From Pseudomonadota bacterium (GTDB lineage Bacteria; Pseudomonadota; Alphaproteobacteria; Rhizobiales; Rhizobiaceae), in contig JAEZXX010000012.1 in the NCBI GenBank assembly GCA_023419535.1, positions 1-64,000 of the forward strand: a stretch of DNA of 64,000 nucleotides, given 5' to 3'. Shown here in pieces: positions 1 to 8,330 of the stretch. Position numbers and translations under genes: made by a program. The notes beneath the pieces were generated by a model. That model made no database searches, was not told the origin of the DNA, and saw only the letters and a list, made by a program, of their open reading frames with translations. Position 1 is the first letter of the stretch. Each line of letters begins with the position of its first letter.

Positions 1-2329
1 GCGCCTGCCGCGCGGCGCGGCCTTCTCGCAGGAGAGCCCGCCCGCCGCGGTCGCGCCCGCGCCCGAATCGGGCGGGACGGTCGTTGCCCAGGCGCCCGCG
101 CCGCAGCCCGCACCCGCGGCAGAGCCCGCGCCCGCGGACTCGTCCGTGACATCCGCGCAACCGTCTCGCGTGGACGAGACGGCGCTCCGCTACTTCGCCC
201 AGCAGGGCGACACGGCGCGCCTGGAGGCCGAGATCGCGCGCCTGCGCTCTCTGTATCCCGGCTGGGAGCCGCCGGCCGATCCGCTCGCCATACCGCAGGG
301 CGGCGATCCGCAGCTCGATGCGCTCTGGTCGCTCTACGCGGATGGTCGGTACCCGGAGGTTCGCGAGGCCATCGCCGAACGGCAGCGCAACGAGCCGGAC
401 TGGCAGGTCCCGCAGGACCTGCTCGACCGGCTCGCCGTGGCGGAAGCCCGGCGGCGGCTGGTGAACGCGTCCGACCTGGAGCAGTACGAGACGGTGGTGC
501 GCGTGGCGGCGGAAACGCCGAGCCTCCTCACCTGCGCCGATGTCGACGTGCTGTGGCGCGTGGCGCGCGCCTTCGCGCGGACCGACCGTCCGACGCGCTC
601 GCTCGACGCCTATCGCTACGTCCTCGACAATTGCGACGATGCCAACGAGCGTCTGGCGACGGTGCAGATGGCCAACGAGGATCTCGACCGCGCGGCGGTG
701 GACCAGCTTCTGGCACTGGAGCGCACCGGCCCGGACGGGACCGGCGAGTTCCGCGCCGTGCGGATCGACTTCGCCCGCTCGGCCATCGCGGCGGCGGGAG
801 ACGATCCGGAGGCCGAGGTGGGCCCGGGCGACGCCGCGCTCCTCGCCGAGGTGGCAGAGGAGACGCGATCGGCGAGCGACCATCTTCTCCTCGGCTGGTT
901 TCATCTCGCGCAGGCCGACCCGGCGGACGCCGAAGCCGCGTTCCGCAGCTCCTTCGATCTCGAGGCGACGGCCGAGGCCGCGCGGGGCCTGGCCCTGTCG
1001 CTGATCGAACTGCGACGCTTCGCCGACGCCGAAGAGATCGTCCGCCCCTACGCCGAGGAGGGAGAGGACGACCGCGAGGTCTATGCCGCGGCCGCCGCGA
1101 ACCTGATCGCGCAGCTTCCGCCGCCCGACCTCTCCTCCGAGCAGCTGCAGACCATCGTCGCGGTGGCTGCGGCAACTGCCGACGCCAACCTCGCCCAGCA
1201 GCTCGGCTGGTATGCCTATTCGATGAACCAGTTCGCCACGGCGGACCAGTGGTTCGCCACCGCGCTCGGCTGGGCACCGGACGCCGAGCCCGCCGCCTTC
1301 GGCCAGGCGCTCGTGCGCCAGCGGGTCGGCGACCTCGCCGCCGTGCAGGCGATCCAGGCCTCCTGGGCCTCCCGCTCGCCCCGGATCGCGCAGATCGGAC
1401 AGGCCGTCGCGCCCCAGCTCCAGCCGATCGTCCAGCAGCCGCTGGCGATCCAGCCGGCCGCCGGCCAACCGGTCGTGATGCAACCGGTCGCGCCGGCCGC
1501 AGCGCCGATGGCCTTCGCGCCGGCGCAGCCCGCCGCGACGCAGCCGGCCCCGGCCCTGCCGCCGGTGGCGGGCCAGACGGCGGTCCAGCCCGCCTCGGCG
1601 ACCGTCGCCGTCCAGCAGCTGGCCCCTGCTTCGGCCCAGCCCGCCGCCGCTGCTGCGGCCGAGACGAGGGTCATCGCCGCGACGGCCCCGGCCGCGCCCG
1701 TCCTCGACGCGCCCGACACGCCGGGGGCCCAGATGGCCGGCGCGCCGATCAGCGTCGCGCCCAGCGTCCGGCCGGTGCAGGCCCCCGCCTCCTCCGCTCG
1801 CGCGTCGAGCTGCACGGCGACCGTCGATCCGCGGACCCTGTCGCCCGACGCCGCCCTGTCGCGCGGCTGGTGCCTGATGGAGATCGACCGACCGCGGGAA
1901 GCGGCCCCGGCCTTCGAGGTCGCCCTTCTGTCGCGCTCCGAGGCGACGCGGCGCGACGCGGCCTACGGGCAGAGCCTCGCCTATCTGCGGACCGGCGAGT
2001 CCGACCGCGCGGCCGTTTCCGCGACGAAGGCTCCCCAGACGCGCGACCGTCAGCTGGAGCTGGAGATCGCGCTCCTGACCGATCAGGCGACCGAGGCCTT
2101 CGAGGCCAAGCGGCCGGTGGAAACGCTGATGGCGCTCGACGCCCGGGCGGCGATCGCACCCGAGCGCCTCGACCTCATGGTCCTGCGGGGCTACGCCTAT
2201 CTCGATCTGCGGCGCTATTCGGATGCCGAGCGCGTGTTCAGCGCCGCGGCCCGGGCCGGGAGCCGCGAGGGCGCCCGCGGCATCAACGCCGTGCGCGAGG
2301 CCCGGCGCTACATCTCGACCGGCGGCTAG
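1..2329 (+). CDS. TPR-repeat protein, 5' end outside window
   Basis: The frame is open from base 2 and runs to TAG at 2327-2329, so the gene starts upstream of the window; an in-frame GTG at 146 is probably internal. The visible part starts with an Ala/Pro-rich stretch. It then shows helical repeats, including a pair of units ending in an aromatic-Pro pattern (LYPGWEPP and NEPDWQVP), and TPR-like helices. A low-complexity Pro/Ala/Gln/Val linker lies at about 1410-1800, followed by a second TPR block up to the end. TPR proteins are protein-interaction scaffolds. From memory, proteins with this type of N-terminal repeat occur beside bacterial cellulose synthase genes in Hyphomicrobiales, but no cellulose gene is visible here, so that link is inference. 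The linker makes it look like a long periplasmic or secretion scaffold. Confidence 0.7.
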   Translation, partial: RLPRGAAFSQESPPAAVAPAPESGGTVVAQAPAPQPAPAAEPAPADSSVTSAQPSRVDETALRYFAQQGDTARLEAEIARLRSLYPGWEPPADPLAIPQGGDPQLDALWSLYADGRYPEVREAIAERQRNEPDWQVPQDLLDRLAVAEARRRLVNASDLEQYETVVRVAAETPSLLTCADVDVLWRVARAFARTDRPTRSLDAYRYVLDNCDDANERLATVQMANEDLDRAAVDQLLALERTGPDGTGEFRAVRIDFARSAIAAAGDDPEAEVGPGDAALLAEVAEETRSASDHLLLGWFHLAQADPADAEAAFRSSFDLEATAEAARGLALSLIELRRFADAEEIVRPYAEEGEDDREVYAAAAANLIAQLPPPDLSSEQLQTIVAVAAATADANLAQQLGWYAYSMNQFATADQWFATALGWAPDAEPAAFGQALVRQRVGDLAAVQAIQASWASRSPRIAQIGQAVAPQLQPIVQQPLAIQPAAGQPVVMQPVAPAAAPMAFAPAQPAATQPAPALPPVAGQTAVQPASATVAVQQLAPASAQPAAAAAAETRVIAATAPAAPVLDAPDTPGAQMAGAPISVAPSVRPVQAPASSARASSCTATVDPRTLSPDAALSRGWCLMEIDRPREAAPAFEVALLSRSEATRRDAAYGQSLAYLRTGESDRAAVSATKAPQTRDRQLELEIALLTDQATEAFEAKRPVETLMALDARAAIAPERLDLMVLRGYAYLDLRRYSDAERVFSAAARAGSREGARGINAVREARRYISTGG

Positions 2330-2388
2330 GTCTCGCGATCTCGCGCATCCGGCGGCCGGCAAACGGGCGGGCGGTGACGCCCGGGCGC

Positions 2389-2412
2389 AAAAAAGGGCGG
2401 CCGAAGCCGCCC
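2389..2412 (-). terminator. Rho-independent terminator, minus strand
   Basis: A perfect 7-bp stem GGGCGGC/GCCGCCC (2395-2401 with 2406-2412) is closed by a tetraloop that reads TTCG on the minus strand. Six T residues follow on that strand (2389-2394). On the plus strand only a weak T-run follows, so it should work best for a minus-strand transcript. No protein gene on the minus strand leads into it. Confidence 0.7.
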
Positions 2413-2510
2413 AGTTTGGCTGGAGTATCAGGTCATGACGAAACCTGATGCCCCTTAAGGACATGGCGGGCGATTTCGTTGCGCGCCTTCGCACGATCGA
2501 AGGCGTTCGG
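2389..2510 (-). ncRNA. Candidate small RNA
   Basis: Reading the minus strand from about 2510 down, several stem-loops lead into the intrinsic terminator at 2389-2412. The first is an 8-bp stem with a 6-nt loop (2484-2491 with 2498-2505). The second is a 7-bp stem ATCAGGT/ACCTGAT (2427-2433 with 2443-2449). A short CCAG/CTGG hairpin (2411-2423) overlaps the terminator base. No convincing start codon, ribosome site or coding frame is seen on this strand between the TPR gene and the SOUL gene. Serial hairpins ending in a U-tract are typical of bacterial trans-acting RNAs, but the 5' end and promoter cannot be fixed. It could instead be a 3' UTR or terminator for antisense transcription. The rest of the 2330-2711 gap shows nothing else. 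Confidence 0.35.
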
Positions 2511-2717
2511 CGAAACCGCGTCGGCCTTCCCGGCCCGGCGCGACGGCGATCGTCCCCGCCGGCGAACTCTCCCGGAGCCGAACCCGCCTCGGGCGGCGGC
2601 CGCAGCGCGCTGCGACAGCGCACCGCAACCAAGCCTGTCATCGAACGTTAGCTGACTGCTCGCTCCGCGGGCCGTCCGCCGTGCGGTTTTCAGAAAAGAC
2701 AGGTTCAGGAGATGACG

Positions 2718-3746
2718 ATGTTCCGCGACAAGCCTTCCGCCTACGACAGGCTTCACGAAGCCATGGACGATATCGGCAGCAGGCTGGCCGACATCGAGGC
2801 GCAGGCTGCCGACCGCCTCGGCTACCGTCCCTCCCGCTGGGAGCGGCTGCGCCGCTCGGCGCAGGACGGCCTGTCCCACCTGCCCGGCTTCCATCAGGAG
2901 AGTGCGGTCTCGCGCTATCTTCCGGGCTTCCTTTCCGGCTGGTCGCTGCCCGACGCCTCCGACGCCCGGCACTCGCTGGAGCGTGCGCAGCGCTCGCTGC
3001 GCCACGGCGCGCACGAGGCCCGCGGCTATCTCCCCTCCCTTTCCGGCATCCACTGGCCCGAGCTCCGCGCCCCGCGGCGCACCAGCTTCCGGCGCGGCAT
3101 GGAAACGCAGCGCGGCATCGACTACCTGCGCGAGCGGCCCGAGCTGACCGCGGCGCTCGCGGTCGGCGGCGTCGCCCTCGCCCTCGGCGCGGCCTTCTAC
3201 GTCTCCAAGAAGATCGCCGATCACGCCGAGGAGCCGGAGTACGAGACCGTGCGCCGCGACGGCGAGATCTCGATCCGCGACTACGATGCCATGCTCGTCG
3301 CCGAGACGATCAAGAGCGGCTACCATGAAAAGGCGCGCCGGGCCGGCTTCGAGACGCTCTACGACTTCATTCGCGGCGAGAACGCCTCGAACAAGAAGAT
3401 CGCGATGACCATCCCCGTCTTCCAGCAGCTGTCGGACGGCGAAGGCCGGGGCAAGGGCTGGGCGATCCGCTTCGTGATGCCGAAGAAGTTCGCCAAGTCG
3501 ACGCTTCCGAGCCCCTCCTCCCAGGACGTGGCGGTCTCCGAGATCGGCGCCCGTCGCATGGCCGTGGTCGAGTTCAACGGCGCCTTCAGCGCCTCGCTCG
3601 CGAGCAAGAAGCTGATGTCGCTCTACAACTATCTGGCCGACGAGGGTCTGAAGCAGAAGGGCGATCCGATCTACGCGTTCTACAACCCGCCCTGGGTGCC
3701 CGGCTTCATGCGGCGCAACGAGATCCTGATCGAGATCGAGCGCTGA
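2718..3746 (+). CDS. SOUL-family haem-binding protein
   Basis: The last ~170 residues form a SOUL/HBP domain, starting at the YETVRRDGEISIRDYD stretch and including a typical KIAMTIPV segment. This family binds haem or related tetrapyrroles. The N-terminal ~130 residues are basic and predicted soluble. One hydrophobic segment (ELTAALAVGGVALALGAAF, about residues 140-160) precedes the SOUL domain, so the protein is probably anchored in the inner membrane with SOUL on one side. The ATG at 2718 is preferred: AGGAG at 2707-2711 lies 6 nt before it, whereas the ATG at 2712 directly abuts the site. The gene stands alone between two terminators. The substrate is not shown by sequence. Confidence 0.85.
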   Translation: MFRDKPSAYDRLHEAMDDIGSRLADIEAQAADRLGYRPSRWERLRRSAQDGLSHLPGFHQESAVSRYLPGFLSGWSLPDASDARHSLERAQRSLRHGAHEARGYLPSLSGIHWPELRAPRRTSFRRGMETQRGIDYLRERPELTAALAVGGVALALGAAFYVSKKIADHAEEPEYETVRRDGEISIRDYDAMLVAETIKSGYHEKARRAGFETLYDFIRGENASNKKIAMTIPVFQQLSDGEGRGKGWAIRFVMPKKFAKSTLPSPSSQDVAVSEIGARRMAVVEFNGAFSASLASKKLMSLYNYLADEGLKQKGDPIYAFYNPPWVPGFMRRNEILIEIER

Positions 3747-3859
3747 TCGCGCTCTGAAATCTCAGGTCCGCCCGTCGGGCTGTCGAACACCGCGCCCGAT
3801 TTCGATCCGATGCGGGGTCTCGCAGCTGCGGTGCCCGTGCGTAGAAGCGAGTGCAGCGC

Positions 3860-3889
3860 AAAAAGGCCCGGCCGATGCCGGGCCTTTTT
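3860..3889. terminator. Bidirectional Rho-independent terminator
   Basis: Stem GGCCCGG/CCGGGCC (3865-3871 with 3878-3884), 6-nt loop, flanked by A5 on the left and T5 on the right. The nearest gene served is the SOUL-domain gene ending at 3746. Confidence 0.85.
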
Positions 3890-3910
3890 GCATGCCGCAC
3901 CCGCGATCCT

Positions 3911-3928
3911 CTATTATATATATAATAG
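3911..3928. promoter_or_regulatory. 18-bp AT-only-core palindrome upstream of collagen-like gene
   Basis: CTATTATATATATAATAG is a perfect 18-bp inverted repeat in an AT-rich pocket (about 3909-4015) of an otherwise very GC-rich sequence. It lies about 90 bp before the ATG at 4016. Its position and symmetry fit an operator or a melting-prone promoter element. AT-rich, TA-step sites are recognised by the MucR/Ros family in this order, but attribution to that family is inference. Confidence 0.5.
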
Positions 3929-4015
3929 CTTTACTGAGATTTTGATAGACGACACATTTTTGCCGTATTTTATGCTCGCAATCCCAAGCAAGCAACCTTG
4001 CTTCGGGAGATTTAT

Positions 4016-4939
4016 ATGAAAATTCTACGGGGTTTGTCTAGAGTTCTCCTTGTGACCGGCGCGGTCATGGCCTCCATGCCGGCTCACGCCCAAGGTCTGG
4101 GTGCCGACATCGGCGGCATTTCGGTCGGCGTCGGCGAAACGAGCGGCGGCGGTCTCGGCCTCGGCGTGTCGGTCGGCGGCAGCGAAGGCGCCAATGTGGG
4201 TGCCGGGCTCGGCGGCACGAGCGGCGGCGGCCTCGGTGCCGGCGTCGGCGCGTCGGTGGGCGGCAGCAACGGTGTCAATGCCGGCGCGGGTGCCGACATC
4301 GGCGGCTCCGGGGGCACGACCGCCGGGCTCGGCGCGTCCGTCGGCGGGAGCAGCGGCATCAATGCCGGTGCCGGCGCCGACATCGGCAGCGGCGGGGTGC
4401 AGGCCGGTCTCGGCGCCTCGGTCGGCGGCCAGAACGGCATCGGTGCGGGCGCCGGCGCCGGGATCGGCGGCGGCGGGATCGATGCGGGCGCCGGCGCGTC
4501 CATCGGCGGCCCGGGCGGCGTGAATGCCGGGGTCGGCGCAGGTGTCGGCAACGGCGTGGATCTTGGGATCGGCGTCTCGATCGGCGGCCTCGCTCCCGGC
4601 GGCCCGGGAGGTCCGGGTGGTCCCGGCGGGCCCGGTACGCCGGGCAACCCCGGCAACCCCGCGTCGCCGGGCACGCCCGGCAATCCGGGCACTCCCGGAA
4701 ATCCGGGACAGCCCGGCATCCCGGGTCGGCCGAACGCACCGGCGGTTCCGAACCAGCCGATCGCGCGTCCGCCCGTCGTTCAGCAGCAGCAGGCCGCCCT
4801 CAACCAGTTCAGCCAGATGGACCAGGCCGAGCGTCAGGCGCTGATGCAGCGCTGCAGCGCGGTGATGATGGATCCGAACCGGTACGATCGCGGGCTGGTC
4901 GGCCTCTGCCGCCTGCTGCAGAGCGCGACCACGAACTGA
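4016..4939 (+). CDS. Secreted glycine-rich protein with collagen-like tract
   Basis: 307 residues. The ATG at 4016 has GGGAGA 5 nt upstream. A Sec signal peptide ends at SMPAHA, with cleavage before Gln (about residue 26). Next come about ten Gly/Ala/Ser-rich units of 14-20 residues that repeat a G-A-x-I/V-G-G pattern (about residues 30-190), like a beta-roll or glycine-rich solenoid. A collagen-like Gly-X-Y tract rich in GGP, GTP and GNP triplets follows (about 192-240), then a Pro-rich hinge. A conserved-looking C-terminal helical domain contains two cysteines (MQRCSAVM and VGLCRLL) that may form a disulfide. The function is unknown. A surface or matrix structural role is inferred from composition. 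The gene is monocistronic, with an AT-rich promoter region in front and a terminator behind. Confidence 0.8.
   Translation: MKILRGLSRVLLVTGAVMASMPAHAQGLGADIGGISVGVGETSGGGLGLGVSVGGSEGANVGAGLGGTSGGGLGAGVGASVGGSNGVNAGAGADIGGSGGTTAGLGASVGGSSGINAGAGADIGSGGVQAGLGASVGGQNGIGAGAGAGIGGGGIDAGAGASIGGPGGVNAGVGAGVGNGVDLGIGVSIGGLAPGGPGGPGGPGGPGTPGNPGNPASPGTPGNPGTPGNPGQPGIPGRPNAPAVPNQPIARPPVVQQQQAALNQFSQMDQAERQALMQRCSAVMMDPNRYDRGLVGLCRLLQSATTN
4592..4735 (+). repeat. Collagen-like Gly-X-Y coding repeat
   Basis: Imperfect 9-bp repeats of the ggc-ccg-ggn type encode about 15 consecutive Gly-X-Y triplets, with Pro, Thr-Pro or Asn-Pro in X/Y. Repeat number is likely to vary between strains because the units are nearly identical at DNA level. 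Confidence 0.75.
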
Positions 4940-4986
4940 CGAAACACCGAGGGGGCGTCTCGCTGGCGGCCCCTCGCCACACCCAG

Positions 4987-5019
4987 GAAACGCCCGGCCG
5001 CCCCGCGACCGGGCGTTTT
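4987..5019 (+). terminator. Rho-independent terminator
   Basis: Stem CGCCCGG/CCGGGCG (4991-4997 with 5009-5015) with an 11-nt loop, followed by TTTT and preceded by AAA. It ends the transcript of the collagen-like gene. Confidence 0.75.
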
Positions 5020-5067
5020 CGCACGCGCCAGGCGCGATCGGAATTTTACGGTATCTGTATACCTCTT

Positions 5068-5096
5068 ATGACAAGATGCTGATATTGCGGTAAAAA
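5068..5096 (+). promoter_or_regulatory. Candidate rplM-rpsI promoter
   Basis: ATGACA at 5068-5073 and TAAAAA at 5091-5096 are separated by exactly 17 bp in an AT-rich pocket (5041-5100), a reasonable sigma-70-like pair. Transcription would start near 5103, giving a leader of about 150 nt before rplM. No other gene lies in 4940-5254. Confidence 0.4.
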
Positions 5097-5175
5097 CGTC
5101 TTTGATGGCATCGCATCGAGCGCGCGTCCAAGCTTGCGATCCGGCCCATCCGCCGTTATGAAGCGTCCATCAAGC

Positions 5176-5198
5176 GCGGCCTCGAAGCCGCTCTTTTT
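5176..5198 (+). promoter_or_regulatory. Terminator-like hairpin in rplM leader
   Basis: Stem GCGGC/GCCGC (5176-5180 with 5187-5191) with a 6-nt loop, followed by TC and T5. It has the form of a weak intrinsic terminator and sits 57 bp before the rplM ATG, inside the predicted leader. It may attenuate the ribosomal-protein operon or mark the end of a short upstream RNA. Confidence 0.4.
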
Positions 5199-5254
5199 CG
5201 TATGGTGGCGGGCGTTCTTCCGCGACCGACGCCCCAAACGACCAAGGAACGACC

Positions 5255-5719
5255 ATGAAGACCTTCTCGCAGAAGTCCGAGACGGTGGAGAAGAAGTGGA
5301 TTCTGATCGACGCCGAAGGGCTCGTCGTCGGCCGCCTCGCCTCCCTCGTCGCGCTTCGCCTCCGTGGCAAGCACAAGCCGACCTTCACGCCCCACGTCGA
5401 CGACGGTGACAACATCATCATCGTCAATGCCGACAAGATCGTGCTGACCGGCAAGAAGTACGAGAACAAGACCTACTACTGGCACACCGGCTATGCCGGC
5501 GGCATCAAGGAGCGCAAGGCGCGCGAGATCCTCGAGGGCCGCTTCCCCGAGCGTGTCGTCGAGAAGGCCGTGGAGCGCATGCTGCCCCGCGGGCCGCTCG
5601 GCCGCCGCCAGCTGAAGAACCTGCGCGTCTATGCCGGTGCCGAGCACCCGCACACGGCGCAGACGCCCGAGACGCTGGACGTCAAGGCGCTGAACTCCAA
5701 GAACTCGAGGGCTGCATAA
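5255..5719 (+). CDS. rplM: 50S ribosomal protein L13 (uL13)
   Basis: 154 residues, within the usual bacterial size. The [16 protein letters not shown] start and the [28 protein letters not shown] segment are diagnostic of L13. It assembles early on the large subunit. Its stop codon overlaps the rpsI start (TAATG at 5717-5721), so the two are translationally coupled, as in most bacteria. A leader of about 150 nt with a terminator-like hairpin precedes it. Confidence 0.98.
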   Translation: MKTFSQKSETVEKKWILIDAEGLVVGRLASLVALRLRGKHKPTFTPHVDDGDNIIIVNADKIVLTGKKYENKTYYWHTGYAGGIKERKAREILEGRFPERVVEKAVERMLPRGPLGRRQLKNLRVYAGAEHPHTAQTPETLDVKALNSKNSRAA

Positions 5720-6195
5720 TGGCCGAGCTGAATTCGCTGCAGGATCTTGGCAACGCCAACGTCTCCACCGCCGAGGCCGCGCCCGTCCACGTCCAGAAGC
5801 TCGACCCGTACGGTCGCGCCTACGCCACGGGCAAGCGCAAGGACGCGGTCGCCCGCGTCTGGGTCAAGCCGGGCTCCGGCAAGATCGTGATCAACGACAA
5901 GGACTTCACGGACTACTTCGCCCGTCCGGTCCTTCAGATGGTGCTGCGTCAGCCGATCGTCGCCGCCGCGCGCGACGGCCAGTTCGACATCGTGGCCACC
6001 GTCGCCGGTGGCGGCCTCTCCGGTCAGGCCGGCGCCGTGCGTCACGGCATCAGCCGCGCCCTCACCTATTACGAGCCGGGCCTGCGCTCGGTGCTCAAGA
6101 AGGGCGGCTTCCTGACGCGCGACTCGCGTACCGTCGAGCGCAAGAAGTACGGCAAGGCGAAGGCCCGCCGGTCCTTCCAGTTCTCGAAGCGCTAA
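5719..6195 (+). CDS. rpsI: 30S ribosomal protein S9 (uS9)
   Basis: 158 residues, with the N-terminal extension of about 30 residues common in alphaproteobacteria before the core ([17 protein letters not shown]). The C-terminus is the expected basic tail ending in FSKR, which reaches toward the P-site tRNA. It is co-transcribed with rplM by start/stop overlap and followed by an intrinsic terminator. Confidence 0.98.
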   Translation: MAELNSLQDLGNANVSTAEAAPVHVQKLDPYGRAYATGKRKDAVARVWVKPGSGKIVINDKDFTDYFARPVLQMVLRQPIVAAARDGQFDIVATVAGGGLSGQAGAVRHGISRALTYYEPGLRSVLKKGGFLTRDSRTVERKKYGKAKARRSFQFSKR

Positions 6196-6223
6196 GCGTT
6201 TCCCCCGATCTCGGATCTCGAAG

Positions 6224-6250
6224 ATGCCCGGCCCTCGCGCCGGGCATTTT
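6224..6250 (+). terminator. Rho-independent terminator after rpsI
   Basis: Stem ATGCCCGG/CCGGGCAT (6224-6231 with 6240-6247) with an 8-nt loop, then TTTTCTTTT. It closes the rplM-rpsI transcript. Confidence 0.85.
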
Positions 6251-6316
6251 CTTTTCAGCGTCCTCGCGCATCTTGATCCTCGTCGGGCGTCACGCCCGGC
6301 GAAACGGACGACGACG

Positions 6317-7282
6317 ATGCTCACAGCCTATGCCAGCCGGAATGACCGGCTCGAACCGGTACCGCCCGCGGATCTCGACCAGGCGGTCTGGATCGACTTG
6401 AACCGCCCGACGCCCGACGAGGCGGCGCGCGTCGAATCCTGCGTGGGCGTCCATCTTCCGACGCAGGAGGAGATGGCCGAGATCGAGCTCTCCTCGCGGC
6501 TCTACGAGCAGGACGACGCGCGGTTCATGACCGTGACGGCGCTCGTCAACCTCGCCGACCGCCCCGTGCGCACACCTCTCACCTTCGTCCTGAAGGGAAA
6601 CGTCCTCGTCTCGATCCGCCACGCCGACCTGAAGACCTTCGAGGGCTACGCGACGCGCGCCACGCGATCCAAGGCCGGGCCCTGCCAGACCGGCGGCGCG
6701 GTGCTGCTCGCCCTCCTCGAGGCCGTGACCGACCGCCTGGCGGACGCGCTGGAGACGGTCGGCGCCGACATCGACAGCCTGTCGCGAGAAATCTTCCGCC
6801 CGCGCCGCGGCCGGGAGAAGGCGCAGGGACGCGACCTCGAAGCGCTGATCTCCGAAATCGGCCATCAGGGCGAGACGATCGACATGATCCAGGAAAGCAT
6901 GGTCTCGATCGGCCGGGCGGCGAGCTTCATGACCGCGACCGAGGACGAACGGTCGACGGCGGCGGGTCACAAGCGCGTCGCCATGATCCAGCGCGACGCC
7001 GAGGCGCTCGGCGAGCACGCGATCTTCCTTTCGGACAAGATCAACTTCCTGCTCGACGCGACGCTCGGCCTCATCAACCTGGAACAGAACAAGGTGATGA
7101 AGATCTTCTCGATCGTCTCGGTCGTCTTCATGCCGCCGACGCTGGTGGCCTCGATCTACGGCATGAACTTCGACCGCATGCCGGAGCTCCACTGGACCTT
7201 CGGCTACCCGTTCGCGCTGATCCTGATGACGCTCTTCGCCGTCGTGCCCTTCCTCGTCTTCAGACGGAAGGGTTGGCTGTGA
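6317..7282 (+). CDS. corA: CorA-family magnesium/divalent cation transporter
   Basis: 321 residues. The long soluble N-terminal domain is followed by two C-terminal membrane helices. The hallmark YGMN motif closes the first (about residue 282) and FALILMTLFAVVPFLVF forms the second, ending in a basic tail. CorA pentamers carry Mg2+ (also Co2+/Ni2+) across the inner membrane. The ATG at 6317 is chosen because the upstream in-frame ATG at 6224 lies inside the rpsI terminator stem. It is followed after 13 nt by the agmatinase gene. Ion selectivity cannot be told from sequence. Confidence 0.9.
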   Translation: MLTAYASRNDRLEPVPPADLDQAVWIDLNRPTPDEAARVESCVGVHLPTQEEMAEIELSSRLYEQDDARFMTVTALVNLADRPVRTPLTFVLKGNVLVSIRHADLKTFEGYATRATRSKAGPCQTGGAVLLALLEAVTDRLADALETVGADIDSLSREIFRPRRGREKAQGRDLEALISEIGHQGETIDMIQESMVSIGRAASFMTATEDERSTAAGHKRVAMIQRDAEALGEHAIFLSDKINFLLDATLGLINLEQNKVMKIFSIVSVVFMPPTLVASIYGMNFDRMPELHWTFGYPFALILMTLFAVVPFLVFRRKGWL

Positions 7283-7295
7283 TAGAGGGGCGGGC

Positions 7296-8258
7296 ATGAG
7301 CACGAAATCGATCGACCACGCCTTCACCGCGACCGGCGCCGTCGGGGCCGCCAGCGACCCGACCTATGCCGGCGCGCTCTCCTTCATGCGCAGGCGCCTC
7401 ACCAAGGAGCCGAAGGGCGCCGATGCGACGGTCTGGGGCGTGCCCTTCGACGCCTCCGTCTCCAACCGGCCGGGCGCGCGCTTCGGCCCACAGGCGATCC
7501 GCCGCGCCTCCGCCATCTTCGACAACGATCCGCAATATCCGTTCGGCTTCGACCTGTTCGATCGGGCGAGCGTGGTGGACTACGGCGACTGCCTCTTCGA
7601 CTACCGGCTTCCCGAGACCGCGCACGAGGCGGTCTGCAGCCAGGCCGCCGGACTTCTCGGCCAGACGGGGTTCCTGCTGACGCTCGGCGGCGACCACTCG
7701 ATCACCTTCCCGCTCCTCCAGGCGCATGCGGAGAAGCACGGAGCCCTGGCGCTCGTCCATTTCGACGCCCATCAGGACACCTGGCCGGTCGCGACATCGC
7801 CCTCGGGCCGGGTCCGCGTCGATCACGGATCCTTCCTGATCGCGGCGGTCCAGGCCGGGCTCGTCGACCCGGACCGCTCCATCCAGATCGGCATCCGCAC
7901 CCATGCGCCGGAAACCTGCGGGCTGGAGGTCATCCCCGGCGACGAAGTCGAGGACCTGACCTCCGTCGAGATCGCCAAGCGCATCTACGAGCGCACCGGC
8001 GGAACGGGCGTCTATCTCACCTTCGACATCGACTGCCTCGACGTCGCCTTCGCGCCGGGCACCGGCACGCCGGTCGCGGGCGGGCCGTCGAGCGCGAAGA
8101 TGCTGGCGGTGCTTCGGCACCTGAAGAACCTCGAACTCGTCGGCGCCGACGTCGTCGAGGTCTCCCCGCCCTACGACCATGCGGACATGACGGCCATCGC
8201 GGCAGCGACGGTGGCCATGTATATCCTCGGCAACCATATCGAGCGCACCCGCGGCTGA
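7296..8258 (+). CDS. speB: Agmatinase/ureohydrolase family enzyme
   Basis: 320 residues. All six manganese ligands of the arginase/agmatinase family are present: H134 in GGDHS, D157, H159 and D161 in HFDAHQDT, and D244 and D246 in DIDCLD. The family hydrolyses guanidino compounds to urea plus an amine. Agmatine to putrescine is the usual assignment for the copy next to argC in Hyphomicrobiales. Guanidinobutyrate or a related substrate is possible, since substrate loops are not diagnostic by eye. It lies 13 nt after corA and 72 nt before argC on the same strand. Confidence 0.85.
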   Translation: MSTKSIDHAFTATGAVGAASDPTYAGALSFMRRRLTKEPKGADATVWGVPFDASVSNRPGARFGPQAIRRASAIFDNDPQYPFGFDLFDRASVVDYGDCLFDYRLPETAHEAVCSQAAGLLGQTGFLLTLGGDHSITFPLLQAHAEKHGALALVHFDAHQDTWPVATSPSGRVRVDHGSFLIAAVQAGLVDPDRSIQIGIRTHAPETCGLEVIPGDEVEDLTSVEIAKRIYERTGGTGVYLTFDIDCLDVAFAPGTGTPVAGGPSSAKMLAVLRHLKNLELVGADVVEVSPPYDHADMTAIAAATVAMYILGNHIERTRG

Positions 8259-8330
8259 GGACGCCCAGACGCTTCGCTCGAAGCGCTAGAACGTCGCCGC
8301 AAGAGACTGAACGGACGAGAGGAAACGACG

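Noticed and set aside
4105..4735. Regular repeats at the glycine-rich gene as a CRISPR-like array
   Set aside because: The repeats are in frame, vary at third positions and encode Gly-rich units; no spacer structure or cas gene is present.
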